This document shows, piece after piece, positions 44,188-54,750 of a DNA stretch of 64,000 bases (position 1 is the first letter of the stretch; each line of letters starts with the position of its first letter). The DNA comes from Ruegeria sp. AD91A (GTDB lineage Bacteria > Pseudomonadota > Alphaproteobacteria > Rhodobacterales > Rhodobacteraceae). The DNA lies in contig NZ_CP031946.1 in the NCBI RefSeq assembly GCF_003443535.1, forward strand, positions 806,001 to 870,000. Direction: 5' to 3'. Under the pieces are notes generated by a model. That model searched no databases. It was not told the origin of the DNA and saw only the letters and a list, made by a program, of their open reading frames with translations. A program made the translations under genes and the position numbers.

Positions 44188-44266
44188 TTTTGTCCCCGCT
44201 GCCCGTTCCGAGGTTCTACACGCGAAGCCCCGGTTCAGGCTATCTGCAAATGAATGGGGGTAAGTT

Positions 44267-44317
44267 GGGATAACCACCCCCGGCCTCGGGATAACTGCCC
44301 ACCTTAATGGGGATAAC
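44267..44317. repeat. helically phased GGGATAAC repeats upstream of dnaB
   Basis: Exact GGGATAAC at 44267-44274, 44288-44295 and 44310-44317, spaced 21 and 22 bp (two helical turns). An inverted GTTATC (44345-44350) and a further GGGGTAAG (44257-44264) lie nearby. The third copy in context (TGGGGATAA) differs by one base from the DnaA box TGTGGATAA; the others differ by two. They sit between pyrE and dnaB, in the dnaB promoter zone. Confidence 0.6.
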
Positions 44318-44447
44318 TTCCGTCCAGTTTTGCACGGCAGTGAGGTTATCGCAACATTTGGTGTCGTAACTGCAATTTTCGCCTAGATAGGCACGATTTC
44401 GGACGATTCGAATATCAACTATCCCCAATTCGCCCACAGGCTTGAGG

Positions 44448-45125
44448 TCACGACTTATGGGCTTCCTGCCATCCGCGCGGGTCATTCAGGAAGGCCTCGA
44501 CACCGTCAAGTGTTTCTTGGTCAAAGGTTTTCTGCGCCTTGGCCTCGGCCAGAACGTCCCACCATGTGCAAAGGCTGTGCAATTGAACCCCGTGATCGCC
44601 CAGTGTCTTCTCGGTCTCGGGGAAGATGCCGTAATAGAAGATCACTGCAGTATGGCTACAAGTAGCACCGGTTTCGCGGATCGCATCGACAAAGGACAGT
44701 TTCGAGCCGCCGTCGGTTGTCAGGTCTTCGACCAGCAGTACACGTTCGCCTTCGCTCATCGCGCCTTCGATACGGGCATTGCGGCCGTAGCCCTTGGGTT
44801 TCTTGCGGACATAAGTCATGGGCAGGGCCATGCGCTCGGCGACCATGGCGGCAAAGGGGATCCCCGCCGTTTCCCCGCCTGCGATGTTGTCGAACGCCTC
44901 GAAGCCTGCGTCGCGCATTACTGTGACGGTCAGGAAATCCATCAGGGTCGAGCGGATACGCGGGTACGAGATCAGTTTGCGGCAGTCGATATATGTCGGG
45001 CTGGGCAGGCCGCTGGCCAGCGTGAACGGTTCGCGCGCATTGAAATGCACGGCTTTGATCTCCAGCAACATTCGCGCGGTCAGGCGGGCGATTTCGGTGC
45101 TGTCGGGAAAGGAACTGGGGATCAT
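44448..45125 (-). CDS. pyrE: orotate phosphoribosyltransferase
   Basis: 225 aa from ATG 45123-45125. It converts orotate + PRPP to OMP in pyrimidine synthesis. Motifs: [41 protein letters not shown], and the PRPP loop [14 protein letters not shown]. It is followed downstream by dnaB rather than pyrC. Confidence 0.96.
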   Translation of the reverse strand: MIPSSFPDSTEIARLTARMLLEIKAVHFNAREPFTLASGLPSPTYIDCRKLISYPRIRSTLMDFLTVTVMRDAGFEAFDNIAGGETAGIPFAAMVAERMALPMTYVRKKPKGYGRNARIEGAMSEGERVLLVEDLTTDGGSKLSFVDAIRETGATCSHTAVIFYYGIFPETEKTLGDHGVQLHSLCTWWDVLAEAKAQKTFDQETLDGVEAFLNDPRGWQEAHKS

Positions 45126-45206
45126 GGTGCAAACCTCGGGGCTGAAAACACGTTGCGGGCTGATAGCCCGACCCTTGTGCCGGAGTCGAGAGGGATTGGA
45201 CAAAAG

Positions 45207-45235
45207 AAAAGCGGACCCCCAAGAGGTCCGCTTTT
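45207..45235 (-). terminator. terminator after amtB
   Basis: AAAAGCGGACC (45207-45217), 7-nt loop, GGTCCGCTTTT (45225-45235): a perfect 11-bp stem ending in T-runs on both strands, 33 bp beyond the amtB stop and upstream of pyrE. Confidence 0.88.
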
Positions 45236-45267
45236 GCCCTTACGGGCGATGGGCAGCCAAGGTGGGC

Positions 45268-46449
45268 TTAACTGCTCATGTCATAGGCCCGCTCGCCATG
45301 TACCGAGAGGTCGAGGCCATTTGTCTCGGTCTCGGCGTCTACGCGAAGTGGCGTGATCTGTGCAACCAGTTTGACCAACACAAACGTGACAACTGCCGTA
45401 AAGGCACCCACGATAATCAGCCCACCCAACTGCGCGGTCCAGGTTCCGAGGCCAAACAGGGCGATCATGATCGTGCCGAAGATACCGCCGACGCCATGCA
45501 CGGCGAACACATCCAGCGTGTCGTCGATATTCAGCTTGTTGCGCACGACGCTGACGGCTTCTTGACACAGAACGCCGGCCACCGCGCCAATGATCAGGGC
45601 CTGAACCGGACCGACGAAACCTGAAGCGGGCGTGATCGAGGCCAGACCGGCGATTGTGCCCGTGACCAGACCGACCATCGAGGCCTTGCCAAAACGGATA
45701 CGTTCCCACAGGGCCCAGCTTAGGGATGCGGTGGCAGCGGACAGGTGCGTTACGGTCAGGGCCATCGCTGCTCCGCCATCGGCGGCCAGTTGCGAGCCAC
45801 CATTGAAACCGAACCAGCCAACCCAAAGCATTGCGGCACCGATCATGACATAGCCGGGATTATGCGGAGGCGTGGTACGGTTACGCCGAGGGCCGAGGAT
45901 AACCGCGATGATCAGGGCTGCCAGACCAGCGGTTTCATGCACCACGATGCCGCCAGCAAAGTCGCGCACTCCGATCTCGCCCAGAATGCCGCCATCAGCC
46001 AGCATCCCTCCACCCCAGATCCAGTGCACCACCGGTGCATAGCACAGCAGCATCCAAAGGGCCGAGAAGGTCAGGACAAAGCCAAAACCCACACGCTCGA
46101 CATAGGCGCCCACGATCAACGCCGGGGTGATTATGGCGAAGGTCATCTGAAAGGCAAAGAACAGGATCTCGGGCAGGGTTCCTGCAAGGCTGTCCACGTC
46201 GACGCCGTTGAGGAAGGCTTTGCCCAAACCACCCCAAAGTCCGCTTTCACCGGGGCCGAACGCGATGGAATAACCTGCGACCAGCCAAAGGACGCTCATC
46301 AAACAGGCAATTGAAAAGCAGTGCATGAACACGCTGAGGACATTTCGGGCACGCACGAGGCCGCCATAGAACAGGGCGAGGCCTGGCAATGTCATGAAAA
46401 GGACCAATGCGGTTGCAACGATGATCCAGGCTGTATCTGCTCCGTTCAT
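45268..46449 (-). CDS. amtB: ammonium transporter AmtB
   Basis: 393 aa with eleven predicted helices. LPGLALFYGGLVRARNVLSV is the N-terminal signature. The conserved pore histidines are in GGIVVHETAG and DVFAVHGVGGIFG, with ALWVGWFGFNGGS-type sequence between. It imports ammonium under nitrogen limitation. No glnK lies upstream, which is unusual, since the pair is normally coupled. It is about 4.5 kb from ntrBC. Confidence 0.96.
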   Translation of the reverse strand: MNGADTAWIIVATALVLFMTLPGLALFYGGLVRARNVLSVFMHCFSIACLMSVLWLVAGYSIAFGPGESGLWGGLGKAFLNGVDVDSLAGTLPEILFFAFQMTFAIITPALIVGAYVERVGFGFVLTFSALWMLLCYAPVVHWIWGGGMLADGGILGEIGVRDFAGGIVVHETAGLAALIIAVILGPRRNRTTPPHNPGYVMIGAAMLWVGWFGFNGGSQLAADGGAAMALTVTHLSAATASLSWALWERIRFGKASMVGLVTGTIAGLASITPASGFVGPVQALIIGAVAGVLCQEAVSVVRNKLNIDDTLDVFAVHGVGGIFGTIMIALFGLGTWTAQLGGLIIVGAFTAVVTFVLVKLVAQITPLRVDAETETNGLDLSVHGERAYDMSS

Positions 46450-46564
46450 GGGCCATTCTCCCTTCCGAATGAGTGCGCCGGTCCGTCGAAACTCGGCACA
46501 GATCGGCGCTGTGTGAGCGGTGTGGGCTGTTTCAAGCCACCGTCGGTTGGAGAAAAAAGAGGCA

Positions 46565-46582
46565 AGGCGAAAAAAAGCGCCT
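46565..46582. promoter_or_regulatory. A-tract inverted repeat upstream of amtB
   Basis: AGGCG (46565-46569), AAAAAAAG, CGCCT (46578-46582). On the minus strand it lies between the pncC stop and the amtB start, 116 bp before the latter, and is followed by T-rich sequence. It could be a pncC-operon terminator or a binding site in the amtB promoter; I cannot decide. Confidence 0.35.
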
Positions 46583-46646
46583 GTTTTGGCAGCCTTTTTT
46601 CAACTGACTACAAAAGAAGCGGTTTCAGGGGCCATGTGCTGAAAGT

Positions 46647-47123
46647 TTAGGCGTCTGCGGAAAGGGCCGTGTACAGCAGGCCCAAGGCGTGGTCGCGCGC
46701 CGCACGCCGCACAGCATCGCGACCGGGTGCGCCGAGTTCGACGGTTTCGACATGCGTCGGCTGTCCCTCGGCGGCCAGCCCGAAACACACACGCCCTTCA
46801 GGTTTGAATTCGGACCCGCCCGGCCCGGCAATACCGGTGATCGAGACGGCAAGTTGCGCTCGTGAATTGCGCAGCGCGCCTTCTGCCATTTCGCGGGCAA
46901 CCTCTTCGGAAACCGCACCGTGCGCGTTCAGCGTTTCGGCCTGAACGCCCAGCATGTCCTGTTTGGCTTGGTTGGTGTAGGTGACGAAACCCCGATCCAC
47001 GACGGCAGAGCTGCCGGGAATGTCAGTCAGGGCCGCAGCGACCATGCCGCCGGTGCAGCTTTCGGCGGTGGCGATCATCACGCCTTGCGCCTTGGCGCGG
47101 TCCAGCAGGTCTGTCACGTTCAT
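46647..47123 (-). CDS. pncC: nicotinamide-nucleotide amidohydrolase PncC (CinA C-terminal family)
   Basis: 158 aa: ATAESCTGGMVAAALTDIPGSS (catalytic Ser/Thr region), GAVSEEVAREMAEGAL, SITGIAGPGGS, GRVCFGLA. It deamidates NMN to NaMN in the pyridine nucleotide cycle. It is the last gene of the ispDF-pgpA-pncC operon and overlaps pgpA by 4 nt. Confidence 0.94.
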   Translation of the reverse strand: MNVTDLLDRAKAQGVMIATAESCTGGMVAAALTDIPGSSAVVDRGFVTYTNQAKQDMLGVQAETLNAHGAVSEEVAREMAEGALRNSRAQLAVSITGIAGPGGSEFKPEGRVCFGLAAEGQPTHVETVELGAPGRDAVRRAARDHALGLLYTALSADA

Positions 47124-47617
47124 AGCCCCAGAACTCCGTGTGCTATACCTGCCAGAACCATCACGCCGATGGCTGCAAAAACACCCGCAATCACGTCGTC
47201 CAGCATCACGCCCATCGGATCTCCGCGGCGATCAGCCCAGCCAATGGGCCCCGGTTTGGTGATGTCGAACAGACGGAACAGGATGAACCCAGCAACCCAG
47301 CCGGGCCAGAGCGCGGCAATGTCGATTCCATGCGCCCATGACGGATAGGAAATCGCCCAAAGCGCGATGAACTGGCCTGCGACCTCATCAATGACAATTT
47401 CGGACGGGTCGTGGTCATCCTGACCCCTGGTCATTACCCGCGTGGCCCAGAGGCCGCCGAAAAAAACTGCAACCGTTGCGATCGCCAGCAACGGGAAACC
47501 ACCCAGCGTGTGCAATACCCAGGCCATCGGCAAGGCCACCAGCGACCCCCAGGTGCCGGGGGCGGGGCGCATATAGCCAACGCCGCCAACCGTACCGATC
47601 ATCTGTGCGATATTCAT
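47120..47617 (-). CDS. pgpA: phosphatidylglycerophosphatase A
   Basis: 165 aa membrane phosphatase of phosphatidylglycerol synthesis: [65 protein letters not shown]. These are the diagnostic PgpA blocks. It overlaps ispDF and pncC by 4 nt each. Confidence 0.95.
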   Translation of the reverse strand: MNIAQMIGTVGGVGYMRPAPGTWGSLVALPMAWVLHTLGGFPLLAIATVAVFFGGLWATRVMTRGQDDHDPSEIVIDEVAGQFIALWAISYPSWAHGIDIAALWPGWVAGFILFRLFDITKPGPIGWADRRGDPMGVMLDDVIAGVFAAIGVMVLAGIAHGVLGL

Positions 47618-48744
47618 GCCTTCACCAGACAGGCTGTGGCGAGCGAGGCGATGCCCTCGCTACGCCCGGTAAAGCCCAATCGCTCGGACGTTGTCGCCTT
47701 GACCGAAACCTGATCTGCGCGCAGGTTCATGATGTCAGACATCTTTTCCCGCATGGTTTCTGAATGCGGGCCAATTTTCGGATATTCGCAGACCAGCGTG
47801 CAATCGACGTTCGAGATACGGTATCCCATCTGTTCTACCAGCTCGACCGCGTGGCGCAGGAAAATCTCACTGGCTGCGCCTTTCCATTGCGGATCCGAAG
47901 GTGGGAAATGCTGTCCGATATCCCCCTGAGCGAGCGCGCCATAGATCGCATCGGTGACTGCGTGCATCCCGACATCGGCATCCGAATGGCCTTGCAGCCC
48001 GCGGTCATGCGGCACCTTCACACCGCAAAGGATCACATGATCTCCATCGCCAAAACGGTGCACATCGTACCCGTTGCCCAGCCTTACATCCATGTCCGTT
48101 TCCATTATGCGTTCCGCCCGGGCAAAATCCTCGGGGCAAGTGATTTTCAGATTGTCAGCATCGCCCGGTACGATGCAGACATCGAGCCCGGCGGCTCGGG
48201 CAACCTCGACATCATCTGCCGCGCCGCCGGGATGGGCAGCGTGGGCAGCGGTGATGGCGTCATAGTGAAACCCTTGCGGAGTTTGTGCGGCGAACAGGTT
48301 GCTGCGATCCTGCGTGCCGGTCACAACCTGTTCATGCCCGATCCACAGCGCATCTGTAACCGCCAGCCCGGGCGCCGCCGCCGGACATGTGTCCAGGGCG
48401 TTCAGAACGTCCTGTATGATGCGGGGTGTGACGCAAGGCCTTGCCACGTCGTGGATCAAAACGCGCTGCACGTTCAGGCCGGCCAGTGCGGCCAATCCAT
48501 TGCGCACCGATCCCGCGCGATCCGTTCCGCCCGAGGCAAGGATCAGGTCGGTTTCACGAAATTCTTCCCATGCGGCGCTATCTTCGTCGGACAACACCAG
48601 AACAATGTGATCCAGCTGTCCGCGAAAGCGCTGGATCGTCCAATCGGCCACCCGCCGACCCGCAAGGCTGCGCCATTGCTTTGGCACGCCACCCCCAGCG
48701 CGCGACCCGCGACCGGCGGCAACTATAATGGCAGCGGTTGTCAT
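47614..48744 (-). CDS. ispDF: bifunctional IspD/IspF (MEP pathway)
   Basis: 376 aa from ATG 48742-48744. The IspD domain at 1-215 is the MEP cytidylyltransferase ([26 protein letters not shown]). IspF from about 220 is the cyclodiphosphate synthase ([56 protein letters not shown]). The fusion is a known alphaproteobacterial form. It supplies isoprenoids for quinones and carotenoids. It is divergent from dusB. Confidence 0.97.
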   Translation of the reverse strand: MTTAAIIVAAGRGSRAGGGVPKQWRSLAGRRVADWTIQRFRGQLDHIVLVLSDEDSAAWEEFRETDLILASGGTDRAGSVRNGLAALAGLNVQRVLIHDVARPCVTPRIIQDVLNALDTCPAAAPGLAVTDALWIGHEQVVTGTQDRSNLFAAQTPQGFHYDAITAAHAAHPGGAADDVEVARAAGLDVCIVPGDADNLKITCPEDFARAERIMETDMDVRLGNGYDVHRFGDGDHVILCGVKVPHDRGLQGHSDADVGMHAVTDAIYGALAQGDIGQHFPPSDPQWKGAASEIFLRHAVELVEQMGYRISNVDCTLVCEYPKIGPHSETMREKMSDIMNLRADQVSVKATTSERLGFTGRSEGIASLATACLVKA

Positions 48745-48784
48745 ATGTGCACGCTCTCCTCGTGATGGGCATTGTTTAGGCGGA

Positions 48785-48806
48785 GGTGATTGCAGAGGCA
48801 ATCACC
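48785..48806. promoter_or_regulatory. 9-bp inverted repeat between ispDF and dusB
   Basis: GGTGATTGC (48785-48793), AGAG, GCAATCACC (48798-48806): perfect arms, 41 bp upstream of ispDF and 121 bp upstream of dusB. It could be an operator in the divergent promoter or an RNA hairpin in the dusB leader. It is too far from gene ends to be a terminator. Confidence 0.55.
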
Positions 48807-48926
48807 CATGGTCATGTGATTAAAAAACAGGCAAATGGTGATTTTGCGGGCTTGTTGCGCGCTGATTTGTTGTTCACATGCGCAGAAAACGATATCAAAA
48901 CCACAACTGCCCAAGGATTAAGCACG

Positions 48927-49910
48927 TTGACTTTGCATCTTTCTGACAAGGAAGTCGCGCCGCCTGTTTTGCTGGCGCCCATGGCCGGAATCACCGACCG
49001 CCCGTTTCGCGATCTGGTGATGCGTTTTGGTGCGGGCATGGTGGTCAGTGAAATGGTCGCCAGTCAAGAGATGGTGCAGGCCAAACCCGGCGTGCGGGAG
49101 CGGGCGGAACTGTCCGCGGACGTGGAAAACACCGCCGTACAACTGGCAGGTCGCGAGGCGCATTGGATGGCCGAGGCGGCCCGTCAGGTCGCCGACCGTG
49201 GCGCGCGTGTGATCGACATCAACATGGGGTGCCCCGCCAAGAAGGTAACAAACGGTTACTCCGGCTCGGCCCTTCTGAAAACGCCGGATCACGCGCTTGC
49301 ACTGATAGAGGCCGTGGTGGGCGCGGTCGATCTGCCGGTGACGCTGAAAACCCGGTTGGGATGGGACGACAATCTGTTGAACGCGCCCGACGTGGCGCGC
49401 CGCGCTCAAGACGCGGGTATTCAGATGGTCACGATCCATGGCCGCACACGCTGTCAGTTCTACAAGGGTCACGCCGATTGGCAGGCGATCCGGGCGGTGA
49501 AAGAGGCCGTTTCGATCCCGGTCATCGCGAACGGAGATATCGTGGACACTGCCGCCGCGCGAACCGCGTTGCGCCAGTCCGGCGCGGATGGGGTGATGGT
49601 TGGCCGTGGTGCTCAGGGCAAGCCCTGGCTGTTGGCGCAAATCTGTCACGACCTGTACGAGGCCGAGACACCCGACATTCCGACCGGTCATGATCTGATT
49701 GATATGGTTTGCGCGCATTATCAGTCGATGCTGGATTTCTACGGCACCGATCTGGGTCTGCGTGTCGCCCGCAAGCATCTGGGGTGGTACATGGACGAAG
49801 CCGCAACACCTGCGCCTCTGCGCCGGGCGGTCCTAACGTCACGCGATCCGGGGGAAGTGCTGCGCCTGTTGGCGGATGCGCTCAGCGACACGGACGAGGT
49901 GGCGGCATGA
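48927..49910 (+). CDS. dusB: tRNA-dihydrouridine synthase B (NifR3)
   Basis: 327 aa FMN enzyme that reduces uridines in tRNA. Motifs: LLAPMAGITDRPFRDLVMRF, DINMGCPAKKV with the catalytic Cys, TIHGRTRCQFYKG, ANGDIVD, DGVMVGRGAQGKPW. I chose TTG 48927 (AAGGA upstream), since conservation starts there (TLHLSDKEVAPPVLLAPMAG); an in-frame GTG at 48786 lies inside the palindrome and is less likely. In Rhodobacter this gene is nifR3, first gene of the nifR3-ntrB-ntrC operon, as here. Confidence 0.94.
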   Translation: MTLHLSDKEVAPPVLLAPMAGITDRPFRDLVMRFGAGMVVSEMVASQEMVQAKPGVRERAELSADVENTAVQLAGREAHWMAEAARQVADRGARVIDINMGCPAKKVTNGYSGSALLKTPDHALALIEAVVGAVDLPVTLKTRLGWDDNLLNAPDVARRAQDAGIQMVTIHGRTRCQFYKGHADWQAIRAVKEAVSIPVIANGDIVDTAAARTALRQSGADGVMVGRGAQGKPWLLAQICHDLYEAETPDIPTGHDLIDMVCAHYQSMLDFYGTDLGLRVARKHLGWYMDEAATPAPLRRAVLTSRDPGEVLRLLADALSDTDEVAA

Positions 49911-50995
49911 ATTCTGACACCAGCATCTGGAACTCGCTGCCGGTTCCGGCGTTCATTATTGATGAAAAGGACTGGATATCCGATGTGAATGCTGCGGGTG
50001 AGGGGTTTCTGAACGCGTCGCGCAAATCGGTGATCGGCCATCCTGTGTGGGATCAGATTGCCGTGGACGCACCGTTGGAAGAGGCATTTGAGCGCGCCCG
50101 TTGGCAGGGCACACCTTTGTTCGTGAATGATGTGGATGTGGGATCGGGTAGCCGGGCACCGCTGCAATGCGCGTTGCAGATTGCACCTTTGGTTGGGCAT
50201 CCGGGTTCCATGATCATGATCATCTCGCCTCGCGAGCTGGCAGGTCGGATGACGCGCGGAAACACGGTCAAGTCGGCAGCACAATCCGCCATCGGCATGG
50301 CCGAGATGCTGGCACATGAGATCAAGAATCCGCTGGCCGGGATCACCGGTGCCGCGCAGTTGCTTAGCATGAATATACCGCCGCAAGATCTTGAACTGAC
50401 TGACCTTATTGTCGCCGAAAGCCGCCGGATCGTGAAGTTGCTGGAACAGGTCGAGCAATTCGGCAATCTGCAGAAACCGGACTTCAAACCGGTCAACATC
50501 CACGATGTGCTGGATCGCGCAAGACGGTCCGCGTTGCTGGGGTTTGGTGCGGATATGACGATCATCGAAGACTATGACCCGTCGCTGCCGCTGGCCTATG
50601 GAGACCCGGACCAGTTTCTGCAAGTGGTCCTGAACCTGCTTAAGAATGCGTCCGAGGCGGCGGGACCGCAGGGTGGAACGATTCGTCTGCGCACCTATTT
50701 CGAACATTCCTTCCGGCTGCGTCGCAGTGACGGGTCAGGGCATTCGCTGCCCTTGCAGATCGAAATAATCGACGATGGTCCGGGGCTGCCTGAAAACATC
50801 CGTGGCGACATTTTCGATCCGTTCGTATCCGGCAGGGAAAACGGCACCGGCCTGGGTTTGGCGCTGGTCAGCAAGATCATATCGGACCATGACGGCTGGA
50901 TTTCGGCCGAATCCGTTCCCGGGCGTACGGTATTCAAACTGTCGCTGCGCCGCGCGCCGCGAGATACAATCGACGACATGAAGGAGAGCACCTGA
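49907..50995 (+). CDS. ntrB: nitrogen regulation sensor kinase NtrB
   Basis: 362 aa soluble kinase. N-terminal PAS-like domain ([20 protein letters not shown]), H-box [21 protein letters not shown]-box [10 protein letters not shown]-boxes [10 protein letters not shown] and [12 protein letters not shown]. It phosphorylates NtrC under nitrogen limitation. It is coupled to dusB (ATGA) and ntrC (TGATG). Confidence 0.95.
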   Translation: MNSDTSIWNSLPVPAFIIDEKDWISDVNAAGEGFLNASRKSVIGHPVWDQIAVDAPLEEAFERARWQGTPLFVNDVDVGSGSRAPLQCALQIAPLVGHPGSMIMIISPRELAGRMTRGNTVKSAAQSAIGMAEMLAHEIKNPLAGITGAAQLLSMNIPPQDLELTDLIVAESRRIVKLLEQVEQFGNLQKPDFKPVNIHDVLDRARRSALLGFGADMTIIEDYDPSLPLAYGDPDQFLQVVLNLLKNASEAAGPQGGTIRLRTYFEHSFRLRRSDGSGHSLPLQIEIIDDGPGLPENIRGDIFDPFVSGRENGTGLGLALVSKIISDHDGWISAESVPGRTVFKLSLRRAPRDTIDDMKEST

Positions 50996-52362
50996 TGGAT
51001 GGCACCGTATTGGTTGCGGACGACGATCGCACGATCCGCACTGTTCTGACGCAGGCCCTGACGCGTGCCGGGTGCAAGGTGCACGCGACCTCTTCGCTGA
51101 CCACTCTGATGCGCTGGGTCAGCGAGGGGAAGGGGGACGTGGTGATTTCGGACGTGGTCATGCCGGATGGAAACGGTCTAGAGATGCTGCCGAAGATTGC
51201 CGAAGACCGCCCCGGTTTGCCGGTGATCGTGATTTCCGCACAAAACACTATCATGACGGCGATTCAGGCAACTGAGGCGGACGCCTACGACTATCTGCCC
51301 AAACCGTTCGACCTGCCGGATCTGATGAAACGTACGGCTCGGGCGCTGGATCAGAAACAACGTGCCCAGCCAGTACCAACCGAAGGCACAAGCGAGCGCC
51401 CCGAAGAGCTGCCTCTGGTCGGGCGTACACCGGTGATGCAGGCCCTTTATCGATTGGTCGCACGGGTGATGAACACGGATCTCTCGGTCATGATTTCTGG
51501 TGAAAGTGGCACGGGTAAGTCACTGATTTCGCAGGCTATTCATGATTTCTCCGACCGTCGAACCTTGCCTTTTGTCACAGTCACAGCTGCTGAACTGCGC
51601 GATCTGGAAGGCCCGGCGCGCGTGATGGCGCGGGTTCGCGGCGGCACGCTGTTGATAGATGAAATCGCAGATATCGAGGATGAAGTTCAGGCGCGCATCG
51701 TGCGCATGATGGACACACCGGGCGATCACGTTCCTCGTTTCATGGCCACCAGCCAAACAGACCTGACCGAAGGGATGGAGAACGGACGTATCCGCCAGGA
51801 CCTTTATTATCGTCTGTGTGGGGCCACGATCCACGTACCGTCATTGCGAGAAAGGGTGGACGACATTCCGTTGCTGGCCGAGCATTTTCTGACGCGGGAA
51901 GAGCGGGAAAACGGCACCAAGCGCTGGCTCAGCCCCGAGGCGGTGGAGTTGGTGCGGCGCTATTCCTGGCCTGGGAACGTACGGCAACTGGAAAATGCCG
52001 TGCGCCGGTTGGGTCTGACCAGCAGGGCTGATGAAATTTCGAAAACCGAAGTGGAAATGGTGCTGGGCAGCCAACCCGAGGCAGAACCGGTCCTGAGCGG
52101 TGGAGAACGCGAAAAGCTGTCGACCTCGGTCGAGCGTCACTTGCGGAGGTATTTTGATCTGCATGGCAACATTCTGCCTCCCCCGGGTCTGTATCAGCGC
52201 ATATTGCGTGAAGTTGAGGCCCCACTGATCGAAATCGCACTGGATGCAACTGGCGGAAATCAGGCGAAATGTGCCGATCTTTTGGGAATCAACCGAAATA
52301 CGCTGCGAAAAAAGATTACTGATCTCGATATTCAGGTGACACGTCGACGCAAACTGATGTAA
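50995..52362 (+). CDS. ntrC: nitrogen response regulator NtrC lacking the GAFTGA loop
   Basis: 455 aa. Receiver domain with phospho-acceptor Asp53 (VISDVVMP), AAA+ core with Walker A GESGTGKS (169-176) and Walker [12 protein letters not shown] (216-226), and a Fis-type HTH near the C-terminus ([20 protein letters not shown]). Between Walker A and B only about 40 residues remain, and the sigma-54-contact GAFTGA loop is absent. This is the same state as Rhodobacter capsulatus NtrC, known to activate sigma-70 promoters. Confidence 0.95.
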   Translation: MDGTVLVADDDRTIRTVLTQALTRAGCKVHATSSLTTLMRWVSEGKGDVVISDVVMPDGNGLEMLPKIAEDRPGLPVIVISAQNTIMTAIQATEADAYDYLPKPFDLPDLMKRTARALDQKQRAQPVPTEGTSERPEELPLVGRTPVMQALYRLVARVMNTDLSVMISGESGTGKSLISQAIHDFSDRRTLPFVTVTAAELRDLEGPARVMARVRGGTLLIDEIADIEDEVQARIVRMMDTPGDHVPRFMATSQTDLTEGMENGRIRQDLYYRLCGATIHVPSLRERVDDIPLLAEHFLTREERENGTKRWLSPEAVELVRRYSWPGNVRQLENAVRRLGLTSRADEISKTEVEMVLGSQPEAEPVLSGGEREKLSTSVERHLRRYFDLHGNILPPPGLYQRILREVEAPLIEIALDATGGNQAKCADLLGINRNTLRKKITDLDIQVTRRRKLM

Positions 52363-52461
52363 TATCGCCACACAAACCGTGGCATCCCGGCATCTGTTGG
52401 GAAAAGATCACGATATATGGCGGTAAGCCGCGCAAGCGGCACATCAGGATGAGGGCAGACA

Positions 52462-54750
52462 GTGGCAACCCGAGCACAGAGCGGGATGATCCCATCGATC
52501 AGTCGATGGAGTAAATCACGGAAACTGCGCAATTTTGGCACTTTGGGGCTGGTCCTCATGGGCCCCGTTCTGGCGCTGGCCACTTACCTTGTTATCGGTC
52601 CCTTTGATCTTGGCGCGACAGCTCCAACCTTGCGACTGATTCTGTTGGCCGACCTTGTATACGTTCTGGTTGTTGCAGCACTTGTGCTTGGACAGGTTGG
52701 TAGCTTGATTGCCGCACGTCGGGCGAAATCGGCGGGCTCGCGCCTGCATTTGCGCCTGATCGGGGCGTTTACACTGCTAGCGCTGGTTCCAACGGTAACC
52801 GTAGCGATATTTGCCGGATTGACCGTCAACATCGGCCTTGAGGGCTGGTTTTCCGACCGGGTGCGCCAGGTTGTGGGATCTTCGCTGACCGCAGCAGAAG
52901 CCTATGAACAGGAACACCGTCGTGGATTGACACAAGACGCGTCTGTTCTGGCGCGATATCTGGATAATGCGCGATCGCTGGATTTCTATATCTCGGACGC
53001 AGAACTGCGCGAAGTTCTGGCGCAGGGGCAGGCTCAGATTCAACGGGGGCTGCGCGAAGCCTATGTCATCGACGGCGGTGGCGAAATCAAATCGCGTGGC
53101 GATCGGTCCTACCTGTTCAACTACGAAGCCCCAACCGCCGAGCAGATTGCTGAAGCCGCCGACAAGGGCCTGCTGATCATTGCCGACTGGCCCAACAATG
53201 AGTTCCGTGCGCTGGTCCCTCTCAAAGCCTTTCTGGACCGCTACCTCTATGTCAGCCGCGAGGTGGACGGACAGTTGTTGACCCTGCTGGACGATACCAA
53301 GGAAACGGCACAGTTCTACCAGCAGCTTGAAAGTGAACGGGGCAGGGTGTTGTTCGAGTTCGGCCTTTTGTATCTGGGCTTTGCCTTGATCCTAATCCTT
53401 GCGGCAATGTCCTTGGGCATGTGGTTTGCCGAACGGCTGTCGCGTCCCGTGGGACGGTTGACCACTGCGGCACAGCGGGTTGGGGCCGGTGATCTGAGCG
53501 TTCAGGTTATTGAAGAAGCCAGCGATGACGAAATCGCGATGCTGGGCCGGTATTTCAACCAGATGACCCGGCAGCTGAAAGGGCAGCGGGATACGCTGTT
53601 GGAGAACACGCGGCAGATTGAAAGCCGACGCCGTCTGTTTGACTCGGTGCTCAGCTCGGTCACGTCCGGTGTCGTTGGCGTAGATCCGGAAGGATGCATC
53701 ACATTCGTGAACCGTTCTGCCGAGCGGTTGCTGGATTGGACCCGGGGCGAGCAGCATCTGGCCATTGGCATTGCAGTGCCAGAGTTCTTGCCCTTGTTTG
53801 AAAGTCTGAAAGACAGCGGGCAAGAGGCCGTTCAGGGAGAAATCAAGGTGACCCGCAAGGGGCGGCTTGAGAACCTTTTGGTCCGTATGGCCATCCGGCG
53901 CGGAGAAGACGGGGGCCTGGAAGGATATGTGGTTGCCTTTGATGACGTAACCGATCTGGTCAGCGCCCAACGGATGGCGGCTTGGGGCGATGTGGCCCGC
54001 CGCATCGCGCATGAGATCAAGAACCCTCTGACCCCGATTCAGCTGAGCGCGGAACGGATCAAGCGCAAGTTCTCGCGCAAGCTGGACGAGGAAGATAGCA
54101 GCAGTCTGGATTCGATGACCAACGTGATTGTGCGGCAGACCAACGATCTGCGTCGCATCGTGGATGAATTCTCGAAGTTTGCACGGATGCCTGAACCTGA
54201 ACGCAGGGAAGAGAACCTTGTTGATCTGGTGCGTGAGGCGGTCCTGTTGCAACAGGCTGGGCAACCGGATGTGCTGATCGATGCCGATCTGCCGCAACAG
54301 CCTATCATGGCTGATGTGGATGCAACCATGCTGAACCAGGCGCTTACCAACCTTATCAAGAATGCCGGGGAAGCCATTGTAACTCTTAAGAAAAAAGGGG
54401 CTCCCGACAACCTTCAGCCACAGATCAAAGTGGCGGTTACCAGTGATGATGCGGGTACGGTCATCACCATTGCAGATAACGGGATCGGTCTGCCCGAGGA
54501 TCGGGCACGGCTGTTTGAACCCTATGTAACGACACGTGACGAAGGGACCGGGCTGGGCCTGCCCATCGTCAAGAAGATCATTGAAGAGCATGGCGGCGCG
54601 CTGACCCTCGAGGACGCGCCCGTATTTGACGGACAGGACCATTTTGGCGCGATGGCCGTGATCCGATTGCCGGGGGCTACTATGTCCCCAACGGCAGCGC
54701 CACAGAAGCAGGCAATTAGAACCAACAAACTGAAAGCAGGCCAAAGATGA
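52462..54750 (+). CDS. ntrY: nitrogen/redox sensor kinase NtrY
   Basis: 762 aa membrane kinase starting at GTG 52462 (GAGGG upstream); ATG 52486 is an alternative. Several N-terminal helices (LGLVLMGPVLALATYLV, LILLADLVYVLVVAALVLG, LIGAFTLLALVPTVTVAIFA) precede a periplasmic sensor region and another helix (LLYLGFALILILAAMSLG). HAMP, PAS, H-box ([20 protein letters not shown]) and HATPase (GTGLGLPIVKKI) follow. It partners with NtrX and is coupled to it by 4 nt. Confidence 0.96.
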   Translation: MATRAQSGMIPSISRWSKSRKLRNFGTLGLVLMGPVLALATYLVIGPFDLGATAPTLRLILLADLVYVLVVAALVLGQVGSLIAARRAKSAGSRLHLRLIGAFTLLALVPTVTVAIFAGLTVNIGLEGWFSDRVRQVVGSSLTAAEAYEQEHRRGLTQDASVLARYLDNARSLDFYISDAELREVLAQGQAQIQRGLREAYVIDGGGEIKSRGDRSYLFNYEAPTAEQIAEAADKGLLIIADWPNNEFRALVPLKAFLDRYLYVSREVDGQLLTLLDDTKETAQFYQQLESERGRVLFEFGLLYLGFALILILAAMSLGMWFAERLSRPVGRLTTAAQRVGAGDLSVQVIEEASDDEIAMLGRYFNQMTRQLKGQRDTLLENTRQIESRRRLFDSVLSSVTSGVVGVDPEGCITFVNRSAERLLDWTRGEQHLAIGIAVPEFLPLFESLKDSGQEAVQGEIKVTRKGRLENLLVRMAIRRGEDGGLEGYVVAFDDVTDLVSAQRMAAWGDVARRIAHEIKNPLTPIQLSAERIKRKFSRKLDEEDSSSLDSMTNVIVRQTNDLRRIVDEFSKFARMPEPERREENLVDLVREAVLLQQAGQPDVLIDADLPQQPIMADVDATMLNQALTNLIKNAGEAIVTLKKKGAPDNLQPQIKVAVTSDDAGTVITIADNGIGLPEDRARLFEPYVTTRDEGTGLGLPIVKKIIEEHGGALTLEDAPVFDGQDHFGAMAVIRLPGATMSPTAAPQKQAIRTNKLKAGQR

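Noticed and set aside
46450..46646. Sigma-54 (-24/-12) promoter upstream of amtB
   Set aside because: No TGGCAC-N5-TTGC-like element on the minus strand; NtrC here lacks the sigma-54 contact loop.
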